Shown: positions 15,965 through 25,096, counted from the first letter of the stretch. The stretch: DNA of 64,000 nucleotides from JAWKXU01 sp964468045 (GCA_964468045.1 CAYXTO010000007.1:62001-126000), one strand, 5' to 3'. A program made the numbers and translations. The notes: a model not told the origin generated them from the letters alone.

Positions 15965-16663
15965 TTAACCAGCACGTTCCAGCAGAGCTTCCGGATCGAG
16001 AATGACGACCGCGCGGCGCGAGGGCAGGTCCATGATGCCCTCTGCCTTCAGCTTGGTCAGCTGGCGGCTGACTGTCTCGATGGTCAATCCCAGCACATCG
16101 GCGATCTGCTGACGTGAGAAGGGCAGCTCGAATTGCTGTTGCTGCCCGATGGGCATATGCCCGCAACCCTGCGGCATCAGCCGCTCCGCAATTTCGAGCA
16201 GGAAGCTGGCGATGCGCTCGCTCGCGTTCTTGCGGCCCAGCAGCAGCATCCAGCGCCGGGTTCGATCAAGCTCCGCCAGGGTCCGTTCGAGAAGCTTGTG
16301 CTCCAGCTTCGGGTGCGAATGGGCGAAAGCGTCGAAATCGGCGCGGGAAAAGACGCAGACCTTGGCCTCGGTCAGCGCGGTCACGCTATGGGCCGTGGTC
16401 GAGCCGAACGGGCGGCCGATGAAATCCGACGGATATACGACGCCGACAATCTGTTCCCGCCCATCTTCCGTGCCGGTGGACAGCTTCAGAAGCCCTTCGA
16501 TGACATTGGCGACAAGGATGGAATCTTCGCCTTCCCACAGCAGGGATTGGCCCGGCTGGAGCGTGCGACGCCGGCCGATCGTGCTCAGGGCGCCGATTTC
16601 GGACGCGTCCAGCGCTGCGCATATGGCGCTATTGCGTACAACGCAGGTGTCGCAGAAGCTCAT
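15965..16663 (-). CDS. fnrN: Crp/Fnr-family oxygen-sensing regulator (FnrN type)
   Basis: This 232-residue regulator has an N-terminal Cys4-x2-Cys7-x7-Cys15 arrangement plus central Cys103, the four residues that hold a 4Fe-4S oxygen sensor in FnrN proteins. A cyclic-nucleotide-type beta barrel follows (to about 115), then a dimer helix and a C-terminal winged helix. The recognition helix ETVSRQLTKLK keeps the Glu-Ser-Arg that reads TTGAT half sites. Those sites occur at 15910 and 48233 in this window. It lies upstream of hemN on the same strand with a 90-base gap. A 12-base tandem duplication at its end repeats the in-frame stop. Confidence 0.93.
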   Translation of the reverse strand: MSFCDTCVVRNSAICAALDASEIGALSTIGRRRTLQPGQSLLWEGEDSILVANVIEGLLKLSTGTEDGREQIVGVVYPSDFIGRPFGSTTAHSVTALTEAKVCVFSRADFDAFAHSHPKLEHKLLERTLAELDRTRRWMLLLGRKNASERIASFLLEIAERLMPQGCGHMPIGQQQQFELPFSRQQIADVLGLTIETVSRQLTKLKAEGIMDLPSRRAVVILDPEALLERAG

Positions 16664-16733
16664 TTCCCGCGCCTATCAAACAGCAGGTCCGCCAGCAATG
16701 GCAATTGCGCATGCCCGGTATTATGATCCTGTT

Positions 16734-17228
16734 GTGAACCGTCTGCAGCATCCCGCCGTCCTTTTCGTCTGCCTGGGCAATATATGCCGCTCTCCGCTGG
16801 CGCAGGCCGCATTTGAACATGCGGCCGAGAGGGCCGGATTTCCGGCTTTTGCGGATTCGGCGGGCACGGGAGACTGGCATATCGGCCGCCCGCCCGATCC
16901 GCGCGCGCAAGCGGTCGCGCGCCGCCACGGGATCGATATCGCAAGCTATCGCGCGCGCCAGATCGAAGCCGCCGACTACTACCGCTTCAGCCATATTTTC
17001 GCTCTCGATCACGCCAATCTGAAGGATATCCTCGAGCGCATGCCCGCGGATGGCACCGCGCGGATCGGCCTGCTGCTCGATATGGTGGATGGGCGGGCCG
17101 GTCAGCCGGTGGCAGACCCCTATTTCGGGGAAGAAGCGGGCTTCGACATTACCTGGCGGGATGTGACCGATGCGGCGCAGGCCCTGATCCGGCAGCTTGC
17201 CCGCCGGGAAGATCGGGCGGAGAAATAA
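16734..17228 (+). CDS. Low-molecular-weight protein-tyrosine phosphatase
   Basis: This 164-residue cytoplasmic phosphatase hydrolyses phosphotyrosine through a Cys-phosphate intermediate. The P-loop near the N-terminus is Cys13-(x)5-Arg19 (VCLGNICRSPLAQ) and the general acid is in VADPYFG. I start at the GTG at 16734, which leaves 70 bases to the divergent fnrN gene. An in-frame ATG at 16698 would add 12 residues and has AGGT upstream. Such enzymes often counter tyrosine kinases of polysaccharide export, but no such genes are nearby, so its target is unknown. Confidence 0.9.
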   Translation: MNRLQHPAVLFVCLGNICRSPLAQAAFEHAAERAGFPAFADSAGTGDWHIGRPPDPRAQAVARRHGIDIASYRARQIEAADYYRFSHIFALDHANLKDILERMPADGTARIGLLLDMVDGRAGQPVADPYFGEEAGFDITWRDVTDAAQALIRQLARREDRAEK

Positions 17229-17266
17229 CCGCTTTGCGATCTGGCGATTTGGAATAGATAGGCGCG

Positions 17267-17821
17267 ATGTCTCGCATGACGGTCAATGGTCGCCCGGTCC
17301 GCTTCGCGCTCGACCCTGACACGCCCCTGCTCTGGGCCTTGCGGGACGCGGCCAATCTGACCGGGACCAAATATGGCTGCGGAACCGGCGACTGCGGGGC
17401 CTGCATGGTGATGGTGGACGGGGAAGCGCTGCGTTCGTGCCTGATCACCATCGCCGAGGCCGAGGGCCGCTTCGTCACCACGATTGAGGGGATTTCGAGA
17501 GATCGGTCGCATCCGGTCCAGCAGGCGCTGGTGGCCGAGCAGGCCATTCAGTGCGGTTTCTGCACGCCGGGTATCGTGATGAGCGCGGCGACCCTGTTGC
17601 GGTCCAATCCGGCTCCTTCGGACGAGGAGATCAAGGCGGCCATTCCCAACCTGTGCCGGTGCGGAGTATATCCCCGGCTGGTCCGGGCGGTGCAGCGCGC
17701 GGGGCGGGTGATGCGGCGGCTGGAGACGATCAGTGCAGCCCCTGCGCCCGGCATCAGCGCGGAAGATGCCGCAAGGGCTGTTCCGGCCATGAATTCCGCT
17801 AAGGAATCCGAAACAGATTGA
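17267..17821 (+). CDS. 2Fe-2S subunit of a xanthine-dehydrogenase/IorA-type hydroxylase (orphan)
   Basis: This 184-residue protein has the two-domain ferredoxin layout of molybdenum hydroxylase small subunits. The plant-type 2Fe-2S site is CGTGDCGACMVMVDG near residues 38-52 with a fourth Cys at LRSC. The second cluster, in the helical domain, is CGFCTPG and CRCG. It would pass electrons from a molybdopterin subunit. No large subunit lies next to it: an ArsC-like gene follows at once. It has an extra C-terminal tail of about 30 residues. It may be a lone remnant or act with a subunit encoded elsewhere. Confidence 0.88.
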   Translation: MSRMTVNGRPVRFALDPDTPLLWALRDAANLTGTKYGCGTGDCGACMVMVDGEALRSCLITIAEAEGRFVTTIEGISRDRSHPVQQALVAEQAIQCGFCTPGIVMSAATLLRSNPAPSDEEIKAAIPNLCRCGVYPRLVRAVQRAGRVMRRLETISAAPAPGISAEDAARAVPAMNSAKESETD

Positions 17822-17889
17822 GTGCGATCTTGGCGCATGGCGTCTCAATCGCTAGGCCGGCAATGACCGGCGAAAAGAGGAATGCAGTG

Positions 17890-18234
17890 GTGAAGGCGAC
17901 GATCTGGCATAATCCCAATTGCAGCAAATCCAGGCAGACCCTGGCCATTCTCGAGGAAACCCCTGGCCTCGAAATAGAAGTGGTCCAGTATCTCCGGGAT
18001 CCGCCCTCTGCCGAAAAGCTCGCCCAGCTGTATCGCGATGCGAATATGCCCGCGCGGGACGGTCTGCGCCTTACCGGCACGGATGCGGAGGAGCGCGGTT
18101 TGACGGAAGCAGGCGACGCGGCGGTGATCGCGGCAATGGCCGAAGATCCGAAACTGATCGAGCGGCCATTGGTGGAGACGGCCAGGGGAGTGCGCCTGTG
18201 CCGGCCCCCGGAAAAGGTGCGTGAAATCCTGTGA
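17890..18234 (+). CDS. arsC: ArsC/Spx-family arsenate reductase-like protein
   Basis: This 114-residue thioredoxin-fold protein resembles glutaredoxin-linked arsenate reductases and YfgD. The catalytic Cys is in WHNPNCSKSRQTL, and a C-terminal IERPLVET segment is typical. I choose the GTG at 17890 (VKATIWHNP), preceded by AGAGG; in-frame starts further up (17863, 17887) are possible. No arsR, arsB or acr3 is nearby, so a role in arsenic resistance is not supported by context and a general thiol role is possible. Confidence 0.85.
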   Translation: MKATIWHNPNCSKSRQTLAILEETPGLEIEVVQYLRDPPSAEKLAQLYRDANMPARDGLRLTGTDAEERGLTEAGDAAVIAAMAEDPKLIERPLVETARGVRLCRPPEKVREIL

Positions 18235-18388
18235 GAGCGTCAGCAGGCCGGTGTCTGCGATTGCTGCGCGCATTTCCTTGCGCTAGGTTCGCTGCGTCCG
18301 GCTTGCAATCACCCGGCTATTTTGCAAACGCCCGCGGGGCGGATCGGCCTTCTCTTTCGGGCCGTGTTGAAAAGGGACCCCCATCTGC

Positions 18389-19036
18389 ATGACCGGAAGC
18401 GAGCTTTCCTTCGAACGGCGCAGCGCGCGGTGGAAACGCGGCCTGCGGCGGGTGCTGGGGCCCTGGGGTGTCTTTTTCGAAGGATTCATCAAGCACCCGG
18501 TCATGGTCGGTTCGATCATCCCGTCGTCGCGCTTCACCATCGCCAAGATGCTGGCGCCGGTGGATTGGAACGAATGCAGGCTTTTCGTGGAATACGGCCC
18601 CGGCGTGGGCACGTTCTGCAGGCCGGTGCTGGAACGGATGCGGCGCGACGCCACCTTGATCGTGATCGACACGAACCCGCTCTATATCGACTATCTTCGG
18701 CGCGCGATCGGCGACAGCCGCTTCATTCCGGTGCTCGGTTCGGCCGCGGATGTGGAGGAAATCATTCGTGCGCATGGCTTCGATCATGCCGATTACGTGC
18801 TTTCCGGGCTGCCCTTTTCTACCCTCCCGGACGGGGTGGGGCCGGCGATCGCCGCTGCTACCCATCGGGTCCTGAGGCCCGGCGGGGCATTCCTGGTCTA
18901 TCAGTTCAGTGCGAAGGCGCGTGATTTCATGGCGCGGCACTTCACCCGGATCGATCAGGGCTACGAACCGCTCAACATTCTTCCTTGCCGGCTGTTCTGG
19001 GGTTGGAAGGAAGCGGAGGAAACCGCCTCGGCCTGA
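18389..19036 (+). CDS. SAM-dependent methyltransferase, PmtA-like
   Basis: This 215-residue class I methyltransferase has its SAM-binding motif in VEYGPGVGTFCRPVL, a following acidic strand (LIVIDTNPLY) and a motif IV-like VLSGLPFST. The N-terminal helix with GFIKHPVMVGSIIPSS is characteristic of rRNA-dimethylase-like phospholipid N-methyltransferases such as PmtA, which methylate phosphatidylethanolamine toward phosphatidylcholine at the membrane. The assignment is by family likeness only. It stands alone between arsC and a convergent membrane-protein gene. Confidence 0.82.
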   Translation: MTGSELSFERRSARWKRGLRRVLGPWGVFFEGFIKHPVMVGSIIPSSRFTIAKMLAPVDWNECRLFVEYGPGVGTFCRPVLERMRRDATLIVIDTNPLYIDYLRRAIGDSRFIPVLGSAADVEEIIRAHGFDHADYVLSGLPFSTLPDGVGPAIAAATHRVLRPGGAFLVYQFSAKARDFMARHFTRIDQGYEPLNILPCRLFWGWKEAEETASA

Positions 19037-19054
19037 CCGGCCTGTTCGCCAAGC

Positions 19055-19873
19055 TTATTCGAAAGTCTGGCTGATCGCTTCCGGCGAAGGGCCGGACAGC
19101 TGGCGATGCGCCGAAGCGATGATCGCGACGAAATAGACCACCATCAGGGCTCCGGCGAATCCGGACAGGACGCCATTGGCGATCTGGCTCACCATTCCGG
19201 CGCCGAGCGCGACCATCGCGACCAGCCCGACGATCATCGAAATCACGATCATGATCACGATGAAGGCCAGAAACACGAGGAAGTAGAAGCCGAAAAGGCG
19301 CAGGCTGTTGCCCTTGGTCAGGCTCCATGATCGGCCCAGGGCGCGGATCGGATTGCGCAAGCCGTCGATCACGATGACGGGTGCGGTCAGCGATGTCTTG
19401 GTCATGACATAGACGAGGCCCACGAAACCCAGCGGAAACAGGATGGCGGCCAATGCGACCGAGCCGGAGGCGGTGGCCGCGCCGACAATAGCGACAAAGC
19501 CCAGCACAACCGCAACGCCGAGCAGCAACTGCGCGGCGAAATAGGGCAGGAAGCTGACGGCTCCGGACTTGAGCGCTTCGCCCACGGTCGGCCGGCGCCG
19601 GTCGGTCAGCAGCGCAAGCAGGGCGAGAACCCCTATCGCCTGGGCGATGCCGACAAGAATGAGCCAGGGCGCCGCCTCGGAATAATAGGCGCTCACCATC
19701 TTCATGGCCTGCGTTTCATCCATCCCGGTGGTCGGCTCCGGCATCGGGGCGAACAGGGCCATCGCGAAGCTGGGCAGGAAAAAGAACACGCCGGCGATAA
19801 TGGCCAACACTTGCGCATTGACGGAAACCATGCCGCTTGCTTCTCGCCAGGCCAGGTTCATGTCGAATTTCAC
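19055..19873 (-). CDS. Membrane protein, glycerophosphodiester-phosphodiesterase membrane-domain-like
   Basis: This polytopic inner-membrane protein of about 272 residues has around six hydrophobic segments (for example 16-34, 65-83, 110-140, 150-170, 195-230, 235-255). It includes the stretch LGRSWSLTKGNSLRLFGFY, common to YciC/GPDP membrane-domain proteins. No catalytic domain is present. I use the GTG at 19873, which has GAGGAAG upstream. Function is unknown; it is divergent from lipB with 71 bases between the starts. Confidence 0.75.
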   Translation of the reverse strand: MKFDMNLAWREASGMVSVNAQVLAIIAGVFFFLPSFAMALFAPMPEPTTGMDETQAMKMVSAYYSEAAPWLILVGIAQAIGVLALLALLTDRRRPTVGEALKSGAVSFLPYFAAQLLLGVAVVLGFVAIVGAATASGSVALAAILFPLGFVGLVYVMTKTSLTAPVIVIDGLRNPIRALGRSWSLTKGNSLRLFGFYFLVFLAFIVIMIVISMIVGLVAMVALGAGMVSQIANGVLSGFAGALMVVYFVAIIASAHRQLSGPSPEAISQTFE

Positions 19874-19944
19874 GGATGCTTCCTCATGCCTCGGCTGACT
19901 TCGGGCTTGATAAGCACTCCCGATGGTTCCACGCAAGCGGCGTG

Positions 19945-20622
19945 ATGAATGCATTCGGACACATTGCAGGATCGGACAGTATCGAGTGGCGGTTGAGTGC
20001 CGTTCCGGTGCCTTACCGTGCCGCTCTGGCGGAAATGGAGGAGCGCAATCGTGCCCTGTCGGACGGGCAGGCGCGGGAGTTGATCTGGCTGCTGGAGCAT
20101 CCGCCCGTCTATACCGCCGGAACCAGCGCCGCAGCGGCCGAATTGCTCGATCCGCGGTTTGAAGTGGTGGAGACGGGGCGGGGCGGACGCTACACCTATC
20201 ACGGTCCGGGCCAACGCGTGGGATATGTAGTCCTGGACCTGTCGAAACGCGCGCGGGACGTGCGCCATTTCGTCCATTCCCTCGAAGGATGGGTGATCGA
20301 TACGCTAGGCGATTTCGGCATCGAAGCCTGGCGCGCGCCGGGGCGGATCGGGATCTGGACCGAGGATGCCGATGGACGGGAGGCGAAGATCGGGGCGATC
20401 GGGGTGCGCGTGCGGCGATGGGTGACCATGCACGGTTTCGCAGTCAACCTCACGCCGGATCTTGCGCATTTTTCCGGCATCGTTCCTTGTGGTATCGCCG
20501 AGTATGGCGTGACCAGCCTCGAAAGATTGGGGGTTGCGGTTACGCCGGAAGATTGGGATCGGGCCTTGATCGCGCGTAGCGGCGGCTTCCTCGCCGCGCT
20601 GGAAATGCCACCTGAGGAGTGA
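19945..20622 (+). CDS. lipB: Octanoyltransferase (lipoate biosynthesis)
   Basis: This 225-residue enzyme transfers octanoyl from acyl carrier protein to lipoyl domains of 2-oxoacid dehydrogenases and the glycine cleavage system. Catalytic Lys148 (REAKIGAIGVR) and Cys182 (SGIVPCGIAEYG) are in place, with the substrate loop RGGRYTYHGPGQ. Length and motifs are ordinary. It starts at the ATG at 19945. A small lipoprotein gene follows 8 bases after the stop. Confidence 0.95.
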   Translation: MNAFGHIAGSDSIEWRLSAVPVPYRAALAEMEERNRALSDGQARELIWLLEHPPVYTAGTSAAAAELLDPRFEVVETGRGGRYTYHGPGQRVGYVVLDLSKRARDVRHFVHSLEGWVIDTLGDFGIEAWRAPGRIGIWTEDADGREAKIGAIGVRVRRWVTMHGFAVNLTPDLAHFSGIVPCGIAEYGVTSLERLGVAVTPEDWDRALIARSGGFLAALEMPPEE

Positions 20623-20630
20623 AGTCCAAG

Positions 20631-20975
20631 ATGAACCGCAGTCTGCCTCTGGCGCTTCTGCCAATTATCCTGCTTTCCGCTTGCGGAGGCGGAGAGAATG
20701 GAGATGGAGACGGTCGGGCTTCCGGCCAGGTGGCCGAAGGCACGATCAGCGACGCCATGCTGCCGCTCGATACCGTACGCTCTCAGGCGCCTCTGGCCGT
20801 GCCGGAAGCAGCCGCGAGCGGGGCCGCCGGCGCGAAGGGCGCGGGCGCTACATCAGATGCTTCGGACAATGCCGCAACCGAGCAATCCGAAGAGGATGAC
20901 GCTCCGGCCACACCCGCTCCTCAAAGGGAAACGACGCCTGCCGATCCGATCGGCGCAGCTATTTCAGGCGAATAG
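20631..20975 (+). CDS. Small lipoprotein, low-complexity Ala/Glu-rich
   Basis: This 114-residue protein begins at the ATG at 20631 with a short signal sequence and a lipobox (ILLSAC), so it should be lipid-anchored at Cys17. The mature part is rich in Ala, Gly, Asp, Glu and Pro with no recognisable fold. It lies 8 bases after lipB and is probably co-transcribed. I do not recognise a family. Confidence 0.7.
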   Translation: MNRSLPLALLPIILLSACGGGENGDGDGRASGQVAEGTISDAMLPLDTVRSQAPLAVPEAAASGAAGAKGAGATSDASDNAATEQSEEDDAPATPAPQRETTPADPIGAAISGE

Positions 20976-21022
20976 TTTCGGCGCGAGTGAGGCTTGGGAA
21001 GACAAGAGCTGCCGCGAAGGCT

Positions 21023-22012
21023 TTACGACCTCGCGCCCAGATCGCCCTTGCCGATCGTGCCGCTGGCCATCTCCAGCATCCGGTCGAGGCTTTTCTTCGC
21101 CGCCAGGCGCAGGCCTTCCTCGATCTCGATGCGGGGCTGCAGGTCCCTTAGCGCGGTGTAGAGCTTTTCCATCGTGTTGAGCGCCATGTAGGGGCAGATA
21201 TTGCAGTTGCAGTTGCCGTCCGCCCCGGGGGCGCCGATGAAGGTCTTTTCCGGAATAGCCTTTTCCATCTGGTGGATGATATGCGGCTCCGTCGCCACGA
21301 TCAGCGTGTCCCCGGGGAAAGTCTTTGCAAACTGGAGGATCCCGCTGGTCGATCCGACATAATCGGCATGGTCGATGATGGTCGGCGGGCATTCCGGATG
21401 CGCCGCGACGGGGGCATCGGGATGCTCGGCCTTCAGCTTGAGCAGTTCGGTTTCGCTGAAAGCCTCGTGCACGATGCACACGCCCGGCCAGAGCAGCATT
21501 TCCCGGTTGAACTTGCGCGACAGATATCCGCCGAGGTGCCGGTCGGGCCCGAAGATGATCTTCTGCTCTTCCGGAATCTGGGACAGGATCGTTTCCGCGC
21601 TGGACGATGTCACGATGACGTCGGACAGGGCCTTAACCTCGGTCGAGCAATTGATGTAGGTAAGCGCGATATGATCGGGGTGCGCTTCCCGGAACGCCTT
21701 GAACTTCTCGGGCGGGCAGGAATCCTCGAGGCTGCATCCCGCTTCGAGGTCCGGCAGCACCACGATCTTGTCGGGCGAGAGGATCTTGGCGGTGTCCGCC
21801 ATGAACTTCACCCCGCAGAAGGCGATCACCTCGGCATCCGTGTCCGCCGCCTTGCGCGACAATTCGAGGGAGTCGCCGACAAAGTCCGCGAGATCCTGGA
21901 TTTCCGGCTTCTGATAGTAATGCGCCAGGATCACGGCCTTGCGTTCCTTGCGCAGCCGATCGATTTCCGCACGCAGTTCGGTGCCGGTCAGGACTTTTGT
22001 CTCAACGCTCAT
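21023..22012 (-). CDS. nadA: Quinolinate synthase A
   Basis: This 329-residue 4Fe-4S enzyme condenses iminoaspartate with dihydroxyacetone phosphate to quinolinate in NAD synthesis. Cluster Cys candidates lie in YINCSTEVKA, AHPECPPT and NCNCNICPYMALN, and the N-terminal AVILAHYYQKPEIQ is diagnostic. I start at the ATG at 22012 (MSVETKVL), which overlaps the stop of the upstream DUF4230 gene by 4 bases. nadB and nadC are not in the window. Confidence 0.95.
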   Translation of the reverse strand: MSVETKVLTGTELRAEIDRLRKERKAVILAHYYQKPEIQDLADFVGDSLELSRKAADTDAEVIAFCGVKFMADTAKILSPDKIVVLPDLEAGCSLEDSCPPEKFKAFREAHPDHIALTYINCSTEVKALSDVIVTSSSAETILSQIPEEQKIIFGPDRHLGGYLSRKFNREMLLWPGVCIVHEAFSETELLKLKAEHPDAPVAAHPECPPTIIDHADYVGSTSGILQFAKTFPGDTLIVATEPHIIHQMEKAIPEKTFIGAPGADGNCNCNICPYMALNTMEKLYTALRDLQPRIEIEEGLRLAAKKSLDRMLEMASGTIGKGDLGARS

Positions 22013-22686
22013 TTTGCGGTCTGTTCCTCTCCGTCGAAACGGACATTGACGGTGACATCCCCGAAGCCGGCCACTTCCAGCGGGATCGCCAGGTTCTGGC
22101 GAATCGCATCCTTTGCTGCCGTCCGGGCGAGATTGACGAGTACGGGATTTGCCGCCTGCTCCATTGCCTGCGTTTCCGCAAGGCGTGTATTGCTGCGCGT
22201 CAGCTTGTCCTGAGCGTCGCGCGTGATCCAGATGCCTTCGCGCAGATATTGCGCCCGGCCTTCGTCCAGGTTCGGCTTGCCGACGGAAATGGGCGGCAGC
22301 AGAACCGACAGGGTACGGCTCTCGTCGTTCCAACTTAACCGATCACGATTCATCTGCGACAGATCGAGCGTGTAATCGACACGCGCCGGGATGACGGCAA
22401 CCTGACGGGACTGGATCGCGCCGAACAGGCGGCTGTCCTCGGACGCGACCACCGGCGCGAGTTGCGCGGAGAACACCGTCAGCCGGTTCTGCTTCTCGAA
22501 TGCGACAAGGCTGGTGCCGAGAGGGTCGCCATTATTGCTGTCCGGCCCGAGCGCCTTCCATGCCAGCCCGATCGCCAGAGCGAAGGTGACGATGAACAGG
22601 AGCCACGGCAATGCCGAAGCGCGTGCCAGGCGGATTCGGACCGTGCTGGTTGCCGGGTCCGACGGTTTCAGCTCGCTATCTGCCAT
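22009..22686 (-). CDS. DUF4230 membrane-anchored protein
   Basis: This 225-residue protein has one N-terminal transmembrane helix (about 27-47) and an extracytoplasmic DUF4230 domain. Typical features are LTVFSAQLAPVVAS, ARVDYTLDLSQM and a C-terminal AKDAIRQNLAIPLE. The function of the family is not established to my knowledge. It overlaps nadA by 4 bases and the upstream hydrolase by 19 bases, so the three genes form one operon. Confidence 0.82.
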   Translation of the reverse strand: MADSELKPSDPATSTVRIRLARASALPWLLFIVTFALAIGLAWKALGPDSNNGDPLGTSLVAFEKQNRLTVFSAQLAPVVASEDSRLFGAIQSRQVAVIPARVDYTLDLSQMNRDRLSWNDESRTLSVLLPPISVGKPNLDEGRAQYLREGIWITRDAQDKLTRSNTRLAETQAMEQAANPVLVNLARTAAKDAIRQNLAIPLEVAGFGDVTVNVRFDGEEQTAK

Positions 22687-23549
22687 ATTTCCCCCGAACG
22701 CTCGACCTTTCCGCGCCGCTCCAGGTCGATGAGATGGGCCATCACGGACATGCCGGCTGCCGGGAACAGACGTGGATCGGTGCCCTTGTACATCTGCGGA
22801 ACCATGTCGGGAATATTCTGCGGGCCTTTTTCAAGCTGGCGGAGCACTTGCCGCTCGCGTTGGCGGCGATGGCCGATCATTCCCCGAACGAGTTGCTTCG
22901 GCTTGTCAACCGCGGGACCATGCGCGGGGTAATAGACCCGGTCTTCCCGGTCATGCAGCAGATAAAGCGAATCCATGTAAGCGGCCATGTCCCCATCCGG
23001 CGGGATAACCACGCTGGTCGACCAGCTCATCACGTGATCGCCGGTGAACAGGGCGCCGGTTTCCTCGAGCGAAAAGCAGAGATGATTGGAGGTATGGCCC
23101 GGCGTCGCGACTGCAACAAGAGTCCAATCCGGGCCGCTGAGACGCTCGCCGTCGCTTAAGATCCGATCAGGGGCATAGTCCATATCGAAGGGTGCATCCT
23201 GGCGCGGTCCTTCGGTCGACAGCGCCAGCGGCGCGCAGCCGATGATCGGCGCGCCGGTGTGTTGCCTGAGCGGAGCCGCGGCCGGCGAGTGATCGCGATG
23301 GGTATGCGTGCAGCAGATTGCCGCCACCGAGGCATCGCCGATCGCCTGGATCAGTGCGTCCAGATGCGCGGGCTCATCGGGGCCGGGGTCGATCACCGCG
23401 ATCCGGTTGCCTTCGCCGACAAGGTATGTCTGCGTGCCGGTATAGGTGAACGGCGAAGGATTGGGCGCAAGCACGCGGCGAACCAGCGGCTCGAGCCGTT
23501 CTGCTGTTCCGGTCGGCCAGGGTTTGGGTGGTCCTTCCATGGCTGGCAT
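22668..23549 (-). CDS. MBL-fold metallohydrolase (LACTB2-like)
   Basis: This 293-residue metallo-beta-lactamase-fold hydrolase has the dinuclear zinc motif THTHRDHS, a downstream His in TPGHTSNH, Asp in LFTGDHVMS, and a last His in YPAHGP. A C-terminal winged-helix-like tail (MAHLIDLERRGKVERSGE) is typical of the LACTB2/RNase-Z-related subgroup. The substrate could be RNA or a thioester and is not determined. It is the first gene of the run with DUF4230 and nadA. Confidence 0.87.
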   Translation of the reverse strand: MPAMEGPPKPWPTGTAERLEPLVRRVLAPNPSPFTYTGTQTYLVGEGNRIAVIDPGPDEPAHLDALIQAIGDASVAAICCTHTHRDHSPAAAPLRQHTGAPIIGCAPLALSTEGPRQDAPFDMDYAPDRILSDGERLSGPDWTLVAVATPGHTSNHLCFSLEETGALFTGDHVMSWSTSVVIPPDGDMAAYMDSLYLLHDREDRVYYPAHGPAVDKPKQLVRGMIGHRRQRERQVLRQLEKGPQNIPDMVPQMYKGTDPRLFPAAGMSVMAHLIDLERRGKVERSGEIWQIAS

Positions 23550-23623
23550 ATGGGGGCTAGTTTCCGTTAAGTCGAGGGCAGGCCGGCCCGGTTTCAGCGA
23601 GCCGTGCTTGGAAGGGAGAATAT

Positions 23624-25096
23624 ATGCCGGGCGATCTGATACTCGTTCTGGATGAGGGAACCACTTCCACCCGGGCCATGATCTTCACCGCTGCCGGGCT
23701 CCAGCTTGCCGTCGCGCAGCAGGAATTGACCCAGTATTATCCTGCCCCCGGGCATGTCGAACACGACCCGGCGGAAATCTGGCACAAGACACTGGGCGTG
23801 GCGCGCGACGTGGTGCACCAGGCAGGGGGCGCCGAACGGATTGCCGCCATAGGCATAACCAATCAGCGCGAAACGGTTGTGGCCTGGGACAAGGCCAGCG
23901 GGCAGCCCCTGTCCCGCGCACTGGTATGGCAGGACCGCCGTACTGCGTCATACTGCGAGCAATTGCGCGCGGCGGGCCACGAAGATGGGGTGCGGGAGAA
24001 GACCGGGCTGCTGCTGGATCCCTATTTTTCGGCCACCAAGATGCGCTGGCTGATCGACAATGAGCCGCAGGTGGCGGCAGCGGCGGCGAAGGGCACGCTC
24101 GCTTTGGGCACGATCGAAAGCTGGCTGCTCTACAAGCTGACCGGCGGTGCCCACCTGTCGGATGCCAGCAATGCCAGCCGGACCTTGTTGCTGCCGCTGG
24201 AGGGATCCTCATGGGATGCGGGGCTGTGCGATTTGTTTGGCGTGCCGCAGCACGCCTTGCCGGAAGTATGCGACAATGCCGGGCAGATCGCGTCCACCAG
24301 CCCCGACCTGTTCGGCCGGGCGATACCGATCTGCGGGCTGGCCGGGGATCAACAATCCGCCACGATCGGGCAGGCTTGCCTCGACCCCGGGGATTGCAAG
24401 GCGACCTACGGAACCGGCGCTTTCGTGCTCTCGAACATGGGAAAGACAATCCCCCGCTCGGCCAATCGCCTGCTTGGCACGGTGCTTCACCAGCTTGGCG
24501 GGCGGCGCCATTATGCGCTGGAAGGTTCCGTCTTTGTCGCGGGCAGCCTGATCCAGTGGCTGCGCGATGCGCTGGGCATCATTTCCAGTGCGGATGAAAC
24601 CGCACGGCTCGCGGCATCAATTCCCGATTCAGGCGGCGTCACGATTGTCCCGGCCTTGGCCGGCCTTGGCGCGCCGCATTGGCGCTCGGAGGCGCGGGGA
24701 GCTATCGCGGGGCTCAGCTTCAACAGCGGCAAGGCGCAGATCGCCCGGGCCGCTCTCGAGGCGATGTCCCATCAGACTCATGATCTGGCCCGCGCTTTCG
24801 AGGCCGACGATGCGGGGTGGAGGGGTCTGCGGATCGACGGCGGCATGAGCGCCAATGACTGGATGGCCCAGGATCTGGCAGATATCCTGCGCCTGCCGGT
24901 GGAACGTCCGGGCTATGTGGAAACCACTGCGCTGGGCGCCGCAGTGCTGGCCGCGCTGGGCGCGGGGCTTTATCCCGATCTCGAAACCGCCGCGCGATCG
25001 ATGCGAGGGGCGACCCGGATTTTCGAGCCGAGGATGGAGGATAGTGCGCGGATAGAGCGCCTGATGCGTTGGCAAGCCGCGATTGAAGCGGTGTAG
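23624..25096 (+). CDS. glpK: Glycerol kinase
   Basis: This 490-residue FGGY-family kinase phosphorylates glycerol to sn-glycerol 3-phosphate. The N-terminal phosphate loop LDEGTTSTRAMIF, the substrate segment GITNQRET, KATYGTGAFVL and the second signature near RIDGGMSANDWMAQ are all present. The start at 23624 has GGAAGGGAG upstream. No glpF, glpD or glpR is adjacent. It converges on rcdA with a 34-base gap. Confidence 0.95.
   Translation: MPGDLILVLDEGTTSTRAMIFTAAGLQLAVAQQELTQYYPAPGHVEHDPAEIWHKTLGVARDVVHQAGGAERIAAIGITNQRETVVAWDKASGQPLSRALVWQDRRTASYCEQLRAAGHEDGVREKTGLLLDPYFSATKMRWLIDNEPQVAAAAAKGTLALGTIESWLLYKLTGGAHLSDASNASRTLLLPLEGSSWDAGLCDLFGVPQHALPEVCDNAGQIASTSPDLFGRAIPICGLAGDQQSATIGQACLDPGDCKATYGTGAFVLSNMGKTIPRSANRLLGTVLHQLGGRRHYALEGSVFVAGSLIQWLRDALGIISSADETARLAASIPDSGGVTIVPALAGLGAPHWRSEARGAIAGLSFNSGKAQIARAALEAMSHQTHDLARAFEADDAGWRGLRIDGGMSANDWMAQDLADILRLPVERPGYVETTALGAAVLAALGAGLYPDLETAARSMRGATRIFEPRMEDSARIERLMRWQAAIEAV

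Noticed and set aside
15947..15969. Possible CtrA binding site from two TTAAC motifs
   Set aside because: The spacing between TTAA motifs is 8 bases, not 7, and the repeat is a simple tandem duplication at a gene end.
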